In this document: one piece after another, positions 11,014-22,142 of the stretch
Layout of the letters: the number at the start of each line of letters is the position of its first letter
Numbering within the stretch: position 1 is the stretch's first letter
NCBI GenBank assembly: GCA_029448655.1
Contig: JACCLO010000006.1
Location: forward strand, 2,976,001-3,040,000
DNA from: Wolfiporia cocos
Taxonomy: Eukaryota > Basidiomycota > Agaricomycetes > Polyporales > Phaeolaceae
Length of the DNA: 64,000 bases
Direction: 5' to 3'
The notes under the pieces: model-generated
The model's input: the letters and a program-made list of their open reading frames with translations, nothing else
Told to the model about the DNA's origin: nothing
Databases searched by the model: none
Position numbers and translations under genes: made by a program

Positions 11014-12002
11014 ATGGAGCCCACTAGCGAGGCAACGTTGCGGCGGAATGGCGCCAGCGAGCATGATGATGAGCACCGAAACTCACTCCTGCGTCGGTCA
11101 TGGCATGCGATGACGGACATCCTCTCGCCATTCTCGCCTTCGGCGCTAGCATCACTCCCGAAACGCACTCTGCGTCGTCGGCCCCGGTATACACGCAACG
11201 ACAACGTCCCGGAGACGAGCCGCGATGAGGATGGACAGATGCCCACTGTGCGGGACTACCATGCGATCAACAGCGTCCCGCCGCAAGTCCGTGTGCCCAA
11301 AAAGATAGCTACTCCGATCAAGGTGGAGGGCAAGGTCTGGTTTGCGAACGAGCGCAGTACGTTCATTACTTCAACATTACGGCGGAATCTTAGACTTGTT
11401 GTGCAGCTTGGATCGCATACCTCAACACGTCCGTTCTGGTCGGAACTCTGGCCTTGGCGTTGTTCAATGCATCCAAGGACCAAATCGCGCGCAATATCGC
11501 GTATGCTTATGCCGCCATCAGCGTTGGTATCCTGGTGCGTTGTCATGATTTCTTGCGCTGATGTTATATGGAACCATTTGTATGTCGCTATGGGACAATC
11601 AGGTCTATGGATACGCTGTCTACCAGCGTAGAATATCGCTTATTAGAAAGCGTGATCCGGGCCCCTTCGGTCAGTCCTCGTGCCTCTTTCTCACAATTCA
11701 ATAGTAACACCATATCATTTCCGCTCGCTGAATGACAGATCAAATTGTCGGCCCAGTTCTCATCAGCGCTTGTCTGTTCTTCGCTGTGCTTGTTAACTTC
11801 ATATTACGAGGTGAGAATTTCTTGGCTACGTTCATGATCTCCTTAGCCTGACGTACTGCGATCGCCGCCTTCGCTCAGTGCGAGAATTGTACGTACGACA
11901 TAACCTGTCACGTTGTATTATCACTCACAATTCAGCAGGCAGCGGAAGAGCGTGCCCATTCCAGGCCTGACATATCTCTCATCGTATTATTATAAGGAAT
12001 GA
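11014..12002 (+). CDS. DUF202 (VTC1-like) vacuolar membrane protein
   Basis: Exons 11014-11356, 11407-11534, 11603-11669 and 11739-11810 are secure. The tail is uncertain: a 10-base exon 11879-11888 plus 11939-12002 would give VRELQRKSVPIPGL..., while a direct read-through from 11879 stops at 11970. About 220 residues. The core KVWFANERTWIAYLNTSVLVG is the DUF202 signature, followed by three predicted transmembrane stretches (LNTSVLVGTLALALF, AYAYAAISVGILVYGY and PVLISACLFFAVLVNFIL) and the basic loop YQRRISLIRKRDPGPFDQIVGP. In yeast Vtc1 this fold is the membrane part of the vacuolar polyphosphate polymerase. Here about 110 hydrophilic residues precede the domain, much more than in Vtc1 (about 30), so orthology is not certain. 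No SPX or polymerase domain is present. Confidence 0.82.
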
Positions 12003-15000
12003 CGTGATCGCATTTGGTAACATTCCGGTTCAAGCCCGCACACGCGCCAAGTTCCGCCTCAGCATACCCCGTGTACGGACATATGTATTACTGATATTTC
12101 ATAGTTTCCAATCCTGACTTTGCCCATGAGGCCCGGTGCTCATGATGAAAATTTTATTGATGCAGCTGGGGCTGATGTCGTACCCTGGCGTCCCGTCCAT
12201 CTTTCCCGTTGGTAAGATTATGTTGACATTCTGATAGACTGCGACATTGCCGTTACGCGCTGGCTCCAGGCGTGCATTGGCCGTCTTCCCGCTTCGGGAT
12301 CCAGAAGACACCCATGCGCACGTAGACCCTGATGCAACCTCGTCCGCGTACGCGATCACCAGTGACCGTATGACTCGGCGCGACCTGTCAATCAATGGCA
12401 TCTGGGCACATTATACATGCAAGCCTCGCACCTCTCCCGCCACGAAAATAGCGACGGCGCGTAAGTCAACCCCTTCCATTGGTTCCACAGTGAAGCTTTG
12501 CGCCTAGCGTGTGCCCGTTCCGCGAGGGGCAGCTGAGATGTAGGCGTACGCAAGGCCCCGGACTTGCGCGCGGCACCTTGCGAGGGGGCTAACCCTGTTT
12601 ATCGCAACATGGGGTAGCCGCACGGTCCGCCCAAGGCGCCGGGATATGACACTAGCCTGGCGAAGTCTCGCAACGGGCCGTTGCGCTCGACATAACGGCG
12701 ACATGTCTAAAAGGGCTCAATGTATGACCTACATACCAAATCCCAAATGTGCGTGCACGTCGGTTTGCCGTGCGGATTTTGCTGTCTTGTGTGAACAAGT
12801 AGCTTGTTCAAATGACATTGCCAAAATCCAATACTTGGAAAGTGTAAGATTTCTGGATCGGTATGCTGACCTTTGTGCGTCTGACCAACTTTTGCTCTCT
12901 CCCAGTCCCTCCACACATGCCCGTCATACCCGCATCAAATCTCTACTTGTTTCGAAGATTTGAAGTAGTAATAACCAACCGGGGACGATTTGACCGGCTG
13001 CAAGACCCTAGCATGGGCCAGAATGGCGCGTGAGCTGGGGAATCTCTGCAGCATTCCGGCGCTGGCCACATAATCATTTGAGGTACAGTGGCTACCGAAG
13101 TTGTTGCGGAGTGAGTGGTCTCCATTCTGGTTGACTTCCTCGTCCCTGTGGCATTTTGTCGCCCGACAATAGGCTTCGATGCGTCACAGGCCTCGATGGT
13201 GGGGTACTCCCTTTCAGGCACCGCTTGTACTGGGCATGGAAATTTGACCGCTGATATGCCTATAGAATGTATATGGTTGGACACTTGCCGCGCGTGTTTG
13301 GAGCACGGCCATTCTCGCCGTCGTTGCGCTCAATGCAGATGCATGTACGAAGATACTATGCGAGATGCATACCGCAAAGGCATACAGAGCCCGTCCATTT
13401 ACCGCCCGCTCGGTCGTTATCCTCGTGTCAAATTAGAAGCATCGATTGTGGTTTCATTTACTTATCGTTTCCTGGAACACAGGAATGAAACTTACCAGCA
13501 TGTCGCAACGTCGGCTTTACCCTGATAAGGGACCAAGCTGTGGGTCTGAATAGACTCAGGGTTGTAATGAAATGAAGAACAACTTGATGAATTGGTACCG
13601 CAGAAGCTCAGCCGACCTCATGACATTTTTGAGATACATCCATCAGCGATTAGTCGTGCAATTTCCTCTTGGGAAGGCGAATATGAGGCGGAAGTGACAT
13701 GCTAGCCACTGACTCTGATTCTAGACTAGCCCTTCGCGGTTGTAAGCCGCAATTGGAAGCCTTCAACACCTAATGTAACGGCAAACACCTCTGATTTTAC
13801 ACTGGTCTGACAGAACATGACTGAAGTATTGAAATATGGCTTATGGAAGCAGGCAAATGGCTCCTGCGCCGATGAAGGAATGATGAGTGGCGTCGTACTT
13901 GAAGCTTGAAGCTTGAGGTTGAGCGCCACAATAGTTAAGAGCGCGCATGCATTGATCATATGTGCGCTCGGGGGATGCGGCCATTCCTTCCGTTTCGAGC
14001 GAAGCCAGGCATTCTCCGCAGTCGAGTGTTTAACGTTCCGTTGGAGCTAGCGACAGAGCTCCGGTGCTAACTTTCCTAAGCCATGGAGTCTCTCATATAC
14101 AGACGATACATGATCTCCTCAGTCTCTGCAGACTCCGAATGCCCTTGAAGCCATGCAGCCGTAGGGAGCCCTACATTTGCGTAGTCTCGACGATAGACGC
14201 TTGGGGCGGTGGGTCCATGCATAGCATGTATGAATTTCAATGCATACTGTAACAGGCTCGTTGCTTCCTGCATGCAACAGTTTGTGCGCGACTCTCTAGG
14301 GCCTAGGCGAGGTTGACGACAGATTTTGGCGGTTGCTCCACGTTCAGGATTTGCGAGCGATGAGGTCAATAAACCATAGAAGGGCCTAACTCACAAAGTC
14401 TTCCGGCGCAAGTGATGCGCATGGGACCGCGATGATTCGCGATTTTGCCGCAACCTCCACGAGGGGCACTAGTCCCAACCCTTGGCTTTACGGCATAAGT
14501 GGAATTTTCAAGGAGGCGTCGCCTGAGAGCAATGGCTGAAGTGTTCCATGGAAGGCACGGATAGATGCGCAACGGAGCGGACTTGAAGGCGCCTGTCTGT
14601 TCCGTCACCAGATCGCTTCAGTATTCTGTACTAGTTAGGGCAGACGGACGGTTTACGGCACCCCTTCGTGTTGCGTAGGATTTGCCTAGAGCGTGGCATT
14701 GAATGCTGTGAGAACAACATGGGCAGTTCCGTAGACATGGTGGACCGTGAGATGAAACCAGGAGTCCTACCACAGATCAGCACGATATGTGATGACAGAT
14801 ACTACTATTCCGCCGCGGCACAATCCCACGATACACCGTCGGCTAGATATGTTTCTCCATGTGTTCATTTCAGAGATATACGTGAAGGTGCTGCGATCTC
14901 AGCGGATTCAAAAGCGGCTGGAAGACAAGCCTTGCACCGCGCCACAAGGACATTACGTCCCATATCGGCACTTGTAGAAGTGAGGATACCCGTGGAATCT

Positions 15001-16266
15001 GACCAGCCACTTGGCATGTCTGCATGACCGAAAGGTGCAATCGGAATCGAGAAAGTCTAAGCGCTTAGGGTTTCACGCGAATGTCTGAGACCACGATCAC
15101 AGGAACGTCACTGCGAGATCGCGACAACCCTATCAGCGCTGTGGGCGAGATGAAATTAGTCACGACCGCTCACCACTTTTACCTCGTGTGCTCGGGCCCC
15201 TTGGCTAGCAGTGACCCCATCGACGAGCGGTCATCGGAAAGGAGAAACTTCTGGTCTGAAGAATGTTCGCATGATCCCGCGCAGCAGCATAACAGATAAC
15301 CAGAAGTCTCGGCTGCTATAATGCACTGCTGGCCTCCACTTGCATACGTTGGTACGGTGATGCTGATTGTTTGCCCATGGAGGGCGAGGTCTGCTTTATT
15401 GCTGACAGTAGCCTCGAACCCTGACCAGACACATGCCCTCATAGACTATTACTACATTCGTTGCAGTTACTCATTTCTTGCTGATGCAACTCAGACCTAT
15501 ACGGTAAGTGCGAATCGTTCCTATGGTACCCCTAGCAGTCAAAGGGGATCGCCGTGCTACGGCTCGCATACTGCCACGAAGGCAGTCCTGTTTTGTACTA
15601 GAGGATCAGAGCAAGCCCCGCTCAGGTGTGCTGCCCCGTGTGCCTTACTATTACAAAGACGAGCGAAATCCGAGCTTCTCATCAGTGTACTGATCGTTGA
15701 CGACCAGCAGGCATCGAAGCTGGCAAAATATGGAGCCTCCCCCGTCGCCAACTCGAGTTCTCCATTCGAGCACTCATTTCCCTCGCCCAGCCGACTGCAC
15801 CAGGCTTCCGTGCACATGGCAAACACAACTCCGCCAATCTATGCCGTCTTTCTGAGACTTACTGCAAGTGCATCTTCAACGTACGCGCGTTTTCGTTTAC
15901 ACGTGATGGTCGCGTTTCTTCCCGCGATCGTTTCCGCGGGGTTGTCGAGTTTGGCAGAGCATGCAGCTGGGAATCGATGCTGCTTCGAACTCGAGTCTAT
16001 CGCGGGCCGTCGAGATGCTGATTGAGAACGTTCGTAGCTAGTGGCTATCTGCAATTCATTCATTGAGGGATTTTCCGCCACCCTATATGGCGATCGAGCT
16101 TCTCCACCCGTGGAGAGAAGACATCTTTGCCAGACTAGTACAAATCTTCGGTGAGTGCCTGCTCTCTATTGTGATGCGAGAAAATATCATGGGAACTATG
16201 GCGTAGAGTCTAGAATGAAGAAGGTGATAAGTTATGGGTAATGTACGATAGCTCCTGGTCATGAGG
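12003..16266. other. Decayed, gene-poor stretch
   Basis: No complete gene is supported. Short coding-like pieces occur, for example the plus-strand frame at 14870-14990 and PYMAIELLHPWREDIF at 16086-16135, which runs into a GTGAGT donor-like site at 16150. None could be joined into a family. The composition is near neutral, and stop codons interrupt all frames often. Confidence 0.45.
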
Positions 16267-16834
16267 CTAGTGATGTGACTGCATAGGTACGTCTTTGGCA
16301 ACGATGGTCAATTTAACAATGCGCCGAGTGTCTACTGAGCGATCGGACGATTCTGATTCTATACTGTGAAGCAGAGGCAATTGCATTCAGTTTCGCCCCG
16401 AAATTTGGCCGTGTTTGAGAACTTACACTACTTTGACTGACTTGTGTCTTTCGTACAGTGCGGTGGTCGATCGACCAGGCAGTTGCTTTCGGATTCCCCG
16501 GATGACGTAGTGTCCTTCGAGGGTCCCATTCTGCGAGGCTTGAGCTAAACATTCATCGCGATCAAGGAACAACTCAAAAGCTTACACAATTCGAGGGGTC
16601 CCGCGGAACTTCGTTCGCATGCTGCCATTCGACTGAAAGGCGAAATCCGGAGCCTGCTACCATCGCCATGATGGCAGTTTGTAGATGTGTTCGGGGAAGA
16701 GAGGTCCCATTCAAGGAGAGCTCGATCTTCTGCGAGAAGGTGTCGTTCAATGCGCGGAGACAATCCGCTTCATTTTTGGCCTCGAAGACGCGCTGGATAT
16801 GTTCTCGCGACCAAGTGTAGAATGTGGAGTGCAT
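16267..16834 (-). CDS. Small SnoaL/NTF2-like protein
   Basis: Three minus-strand exons, 16834-16586, 16530-16427 and 16363-16267, join in phase to 149 residues ending AKDVPMQSHH. I recognise the pattern of a short Agaricomycete family: an N-terminal FYTWSREHIQRVFEAKNEAD helix, DTFSQKIELSLNG, SGFRLSVEWQHANEVPRDPS, GTLEGHYVIRGIRKQLPG and a final strand RRIVKLTIVAKD. The alternation of helices and a curved sheet suggests an NTF2/SnoaL fold, which is inference. Function is unknown; such proteins are presumed cytosolic and no signal peptide is seen. Donors (GTAAGC, GTAAGT) and acceptors (GCAG, ACAG) are canonical, and the frame is clean across all three exons although the flanks are decayed. The second acceptor was chosen because it restores the expected spacing after PSN. 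Confidence 0.65.
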
Positions 16835-18513
16835 TTTAGAAGCGAATCTCCACAACGAAAGGGAGCGTATGAGGTTTGTGAGGCAAGCTGGAGGTAAGTA
16901 GAGCAATCGCTATGTCTGGCGAGCTTATAAGTTACCTCCGCTGTTCAAACAGGTTGCCAATGACGAACAATACCGTACACATTATTCGACATTTGACTGC
17001 ATATCTTCTCAGATCCATTGAAACGTGACGGGCGGGGGAACGTGGTAAGTTTGACAAGATTCGCGAATCTCCTGTCTGCTTGACCCTCATCACGAAGCCC
17101 CAATTCTTCGGAGAACGCATATGGCCCTTCTTAATGATCCGCAATCGGGAGGAGTCCGAGGGGACGTCAGCGGGGGTCCGAGTCCAGCTCACAACATGCG
17201 TAGAACCCCCGGGGTGGCTCTAGTCGCCACTCTGGCTCATTTCCGTTGCGTTAGGATCTCTGCGTCTCTCGCTGTGTTACCCGCATCGCGATGTGTTATA
17301 ACGCAACAATACTGATCGGAGCAACGTCTGGATTTCATTATCGGAGCCGTAGCCTAGGGGCGGTGCAACCACATCATCACATTACATCTTGCCCAGATGC
17401 TACTGGGCCTCATAATGCGTGCAGGGCCAAAAGACGCCAGAAGAGATGGACTCTCAGCGAGAAGCCATGCGCCGATGTGGTTTGCGAGGATAGTCCCTAT
17501 GGAGAAGATTGCTGACTCCGCACTCTGGGCATGTAGCGTGGCCCGGTAGCATTTTACCTCAATATAGGTGCGTAAGAGTAAAAGTGGCAGCTGGCTTAAT
17601 GTCCGTCAGATCTTGTCGGACTTTCAGGCGCATTGGAAGTGTCTGCCCTTCCTATTGCATTTGAACAGCCCCCCGACTCATATATCGTCCATCCGAGGGC
17701 ACGCGCTTCAGGGCTGCGTGAGCCTCCGCCCATTTCGCTGAATGCCATCGCGTCACCTCGGATATTTAGACTAATCGAGAGAGCATGCAGCTCGTGTTAC
17801 GAGATGCTGAAATGCACGGCATGGATCCGCTTAGCACAAGGCTCCAGTTATATTTGAAAAGGCGCGCTGGTACTCCCGACGTGCTTCGTACGGGCCGGCC
17901 GTGTATGGGAACAGGCGTGGCGCAGTTCAAAACAAAGCCCTGATAAGGTCGCCAACAACTTCCTGGCGACCAATGCATCGCACGCGCGGTTCCGAGCTGG
18001 GAAGAGCGTACTCGGGAACAAGGTCGTCTGTGCCACAAGAACGCCGACCCAGCGTTTGAAACACTGAAGGTGGCGTTTTGGGTCGCCGGCGCTTTTAGCT
18101 CGCGTCAAGCACAGCACATCGACACGAGGCGACTGGGCAGGAGGGCCTAGCGCACCGGATGTCGTGCCAGTGGCAAACATCTGCTTTCGAACATCCACAT
18201 GACATCACCATCAAACTGAGGCTTGTATCTGATACAATGAAATAGGCTGCGGAACGCGACCGACGCGGACAGCGTGTGATGAGATCTAGCCTGGCGTCAT
18301 ATGCTGCATAGCCAATCAAAGGCATATTGTTAACGCGAGGCTTGGGGACTGGACAGCGATGTTCTGATACGTACCAAAGGGGTTCATTGCCGCTGCCGGC
18401 TCAAAGTACCGCGCCGGCAGGCGGGGACATAGTACACGAATTGCATGGCGGGAATTACAATGAACTACGAAATACAGATAATACCAACCTGTGGTGAACT
18501 ATACGGGCAGGCA
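16835..18513. other. Gene-poor stretch
   Basis: The part next to 16834 should carry the promoter of the SnoaL-like gene and the part next to 18513 the 3' UTR of DBP5. Between them I see only short overlapping frames on both strands without splice-consistent chains. Confidence 0.45.
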
Positions 18514-20494
18514 CTACTTGAGCGCCTTCTTCATTTGCTGTGAGAACGTGTCCAATCAGCATGTGCACGACGACGATCAAATAGACAGGCCGACCCACAT
18601 CCTCCATCGCGTCCAGGTCATTAGTTTCTATCCGAATGATCTTTCTCCCCATGAATTTCTCAATCTGCTCCATCTGCTCCCAGGTGGTTCTGTCGTGCAC
18701 GAAATTAATCGAGATTCCCTTGCGCCCAAAGCGTCCAGTCCGGCCTGCGGTACCGTTAGCGCACCATCAGCATCTAGCCTCGCAGCACGCGACAGGGTCG
18801 AGGCCTGCACGCACCTATACGGTGGATGTACGTCTCGATGTCCGGGAGCTGGTCCTCCTTGTTGTTCCAGTTGTCGCGCTCGTTGAGCAGCGGGAGGTCG
18901 TAATTGACGACCATGTTCACCTGCAGGATGTCGATCCCGCGCGCGATGACGTTGGTCGTGATCAGCACCTTGTCGCGGCCCTCGCGGAAGCCGTCGATGA
19001 TCGCGTCACGCTCTGCCGCGTCCTTTGCGCCATGCAGGGACGCGACCTTGTGCCCTTCAGCTGTCATCCGTTGCGCAATGCGGTCCGCGGTACTCCGTTG
19101 CTGTATAAGGGTGTACACAGTGGGCGCCGTGAGTGATGTCCCTGACTGCGGCGTTATCGTGGAGATACCTTGCAGAAAATAATGCTTTGCCCGATCGTGA
19201 GGAGCTGGTAGAGCGAAACGAGCACGTCGTATTTGTGCTGTTCGTTGCGACAATCCATATAGAACTGTCGTATGTTGTCCACTGAGAGCTCATTCCTCTG
19301 CAGCTCTATCTTGTTCGCGTTCGGCGCGAACTTGTTGGCGAAATTTCGCACGTGATCGGGGAACGTAGCGGAGAAGAGAATAATCTGAACGGTATTGCGC
19401 GGCAGCATGCTGCGCGATGGAGCAGCATAAGGGCCTGTTCCACGAGGAAGAAGGCTCGCTTAGGGACATACTTTTTGACTCGCAAGGTCTGCTCGCCAAG
19501 CCCATCCTGATCTAGCATGTTATCTGCCTCGTCCAGGACGAAGACCTTCACTTCCGATACGTCGAGCACCTTTCTTCTGATCAGATCTATCGCCGTTCCA
19601 GGCGTGCCCACAATGACATGCGCATCGACACGCTGTGTTCCCCTTGGTATAGCATCCTTGATCGCGTATTCCGTCTGCACAGGCGTGAATTTGCCCATCG
19701 CCACGACGACTGACATGGTTTGGCGTGCGAGCTCTCTAGATGGCGCGAGGCAAATCGCCTGGTCCAGCCATGTGTATTAAGAACTAGCGTCGCTGCGCAC
19801 GACTTTGGTATACTCACCTGGGGCTTGGGTTTCGAGAAGTCGATGCGGCTCAGCATGGTCAGGACAAACGCCGCAGTCTTCCCTGTGCCAGATTGCGATT
19901 GCCCGATCATATTCTGCGGCCTAATGTCCTCGCCTGTGTAAGAGCGCACAAGCGGATCCACATGCTGCTCACGGATTGGCAAGCATCAAGGGTAGTGCGC
20001 GCTCCTGGATCTTAGATGGCTTGGAGAAGCCCATGTCGTAAATTCCCTTGAGCAGATCCTCATGGCTGCGGTTGGGATTAGCCGTGCGCTGCTGTGGACC
20101 CCGCATATACCACTCACAGACCAAGTTGTTCAAAGGTCTTTGCGCTATACAGCGGAGAGTTTGGATCGGCTTGCTGATCAGCGAGGGTGACCTGCAGGAA
20201 CGCGAATTATGCACCGTCTGGAAGATGAAGGAAGGCGCCACGCGACGTACGGAGACTTCAAAGGTGGACTTGATGAGATCGGTGGCCGGGTCTAGCAGTA
20301 CAAGACACGCGCAGATATATGAGCTCTATGGAAACAAGCGAACAGATATGCAGGCGTACCAGCTTCCTTCTCATCTTTAGTTGCTCCCTCTTTCGGTTCC
20401 GCTTTTGAGTAGCACATCAGCACGGTCCACAAGCTGGATCGTGGTCCTTACCTGCTGGAGCCGCCGTGTAGAATCCATCGGCGTCCTTTTCCAT
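18514..20494 (-). CDS. DBP5: DEAD-box RNA helicase Dbp5 (mRNA export)
   Basis: Eleven exons on the minus strand (20494-20452, 20401-20360, 20291-20251, 20191-20118, 20065-19973, 19920-19818, 19758-19472, 19409-19169, 19100-18815, 18744-18599, 18537-18514) join in phase to 459 residues. Seen in order: Q motif [17 protein letters not shown], motif I QSGTGKT, Ia APSRELA, Ib [21 protein letters not shown], then [10 protein letters not shown] and [13 protein letters not shown]. The acidic N-terminus and the long loop before HRIG ([20 protein letters not shown]) fit Dbp5/DDX19 better than eIF4A. Dbp5 acts at the cytoplasmic face of the nuclear pore, removing export factors from mRNA with Gle1 and IP6. 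The last exon is only 24 bases (QMKKALK). The gene is divergent from the POF1-like gene. Confidence 0.93.
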
Positions 20495-20967
20495 TTTGTG
20501 TTGAATGTGGGAATGCAATGAAATCGATAATGAGTGTAGAAAGAAAGGCAGCAAGTCGATGCAGGTGTTCTGCCACAGCGGGAGACGATCGTCGCGCTTA
20601 GATCCGGGGTTATCTCATCGACACGGGTTATCTAATCAGCCCTACCCCGGACTGGATACTGATCTCTCGCCTTGCTGTCGACAGCCATGTTCTCCGCCGA
20701 GTAGGCAAACAAACTCGCCCTTCTTTCTCGCTTTACTCCTCGAAAACATCTTAGCAAAGACATATTCAACGCCAGATCGCTCAGCCTGCAACTCCTTTCG
20801 GCCTAGTAATTCGCCAGGGTGCGCAGTCATGTCCGTCCTCGCAGCCTCGCAGGCATAGACAGCTCATCTCCGTGTCTGCTTTCATCGGACACCTAACATC
20901 CGCGCTCTTGGCTGATTGCAGGCACCCGCTTGCTCCGCGATTAACAACTCGCGCCACCGGCAGCGCC
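20495..20967. promoter_or_regulatory. Shared upstream region of DBP5 and POF1-like gene
   Basis: This 473-base interval lies between divergent ATGs. The plus-strand frame of the POF1-like gene stays open back to 20872 but only with a GTG, so the interval is treated as non-coding. No named site was found. Confidence 0.45.
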
Positions 20968-21966
20968 ATGGCAGCCCTGTCCACGCTCATCGAGCGCGTC
21001 CGCGCAGGCCTGTCACCCGTCGAGCTCGTCTACACCTCTCACGAGCACTGGCCGTGCCCCCGGCCATCATCATTACTATCGCCCCGGCACCCCAGCACCC
21101 GAATACGTATTGCGGTACTCGACTCCTCCTTCAACCCACCGACACGCGCACACCTCGCCCTCGCGAACGCGTCGCGCCCGCCCGCTGTGCTCGGTGACCT
21201 GGCAGACACAGCCGACTATGACGCGAAGCTGCTTCTCCTCTCCGTGCGCAACGCGGATAAGCAGCTGCGCGCGGGGGACGCGTCGTACGCGCAACGCCTC
21301 GAGATGATGTTGCGCGTCGCTCCCGATGTGTGCCACGGGAATGCAGGCACGGGCGCGGATACCCGCGCTGATACCGCGCACGATAACGTCGCGGTCGGAA
21401 TCATCGACGCACCCACGTTCGTGGGCAAGTCGTCCGCGCTGCTCGCATTCTTACGACATCGTTCATCAGCTGTCCCGGATACCAGCGCGCCTCAGCTCGC
21501 CGCGGGGCGTGATGTCGCGCCAGACGTTCGATTGCCTGAGCAAAGCACGGGTGACGGGGCGTACGCCGGCACTAAACTGTCCGTGCAGCCGCAATTGACG
21601 TTTCTCGTAGGGATGGACACGCTCGAACGCCTCTTTGCTCCGCGCTTCTACGAGTCCGAGGAAGTCATGTTTGCATCGCTACGCCAATTCTTCTCGTCCG
21701 ACGGTGATAACGCGCGCATAGTATGTGCGCGCCGTTCGCTCGGGCCCTTGCACCACGAGAATGAGGCAGGACGGAAGCTCATGCAGGACGCTGAAGAATA
21801 TTTGCAGTCGGGATCCGTCAGCGTAATAGATATTGCGGAAACAGAACGATCGATTAGTAGTACGATGGTACGCCAGCTTGTGAAAAGTGGCGACGACAAC
21901 TGGAGGAAATTAGTGACGCCTGCAGTCGCTGAATATATCGTAGAACACAATCTCTACCGTGAATGA
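20968..21966 (+). CDS. POF1: POF1-like nicotinamide-nucleotide adenylyltransferase family protein
   Basis: A single uninterrupted exon of 332 residues, unusual here because neighbours are intron-rich. It is a class I nucleotidyltransferase: IAVLDSSFNPPTRAHLALA is the nucleotide-binding loop, VRNADKQLRAGDASYAQRLEMM follows, then FLVGMDTLERLFAPRFY and the C-terminal ISSTMVR signature. Yeast Pof1 has reported NMN adenylyltransferase activity and a role in membrane-protein quality control. The first His of the usual PxHxxH motif is Thr here (PPTRAH). About 70 residues of variable insert separate VGIIDAPTFVGKSSALLAFL from the FLVGMD block. The start is the first ATG in frame (20968), directly before ALSTLIERVRAGLSPVELVY. 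Confidence 0.85.
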   Translation: MAALSTLIERVRAGLSPVELVYTSHEHWPCPRPSSLLSPRHPSTRIRIAVLDSSFNPPTRAHLALANASRPPAVLGDLADTADYDAKLLLLSVRNADKQLRAGDASYAQRLEMMLRVAPDVCHGNAGTGADTRADTAHDNVAVGIIDAPTFVGKSSALLAFLRHRSSAVPDTSAPQLAAGRDVAPDVRLPEQSTGDGAYAGTKLSVQPQLTFLVGMDTLERLFAPRFYESEEVMFASLRQFFSSDGDNARIVCARRSLGPLHHENEAGRKLMQDAEEYLQSGSVSVIDIAETERSISSTMVRQLVKSGDDNWRKLVTPAVAEYIVEHNLYRE

Positions 21967-22142
21967 GTTTGTTCATGCCCCCCATTTATCAGAGATGAAT
22001 GAAAATTCCATTGAATACACAGTAAGCAACAACATTCGTACGTGAATAGGCGTGGCAACATGGGAAAATACGGGGGATTGAGCAGTAACACCAAAATAGA
22101 CTACAGCCGATGGAGAAGGGACGAGAGTACTCTATGCGATGA
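21967..22142. other. Convergent 3' intergenic
   Basis: These 176 bases lie between the POF1-like stop and the FAS stop. AT-rich runs such as AATGAAAATTCCATTGAAT near 21998 are suitable for 3' end formation of the plus-strand gene, but no exact polyadenylation motif was fixed. Confidence 0.35.

Noticed and set aside
20872..20967. N-terminal extension of the POF1-like protein
   Set aside because: The only start codon in it is GTG; conserved sequence begins at the ATG 20968.
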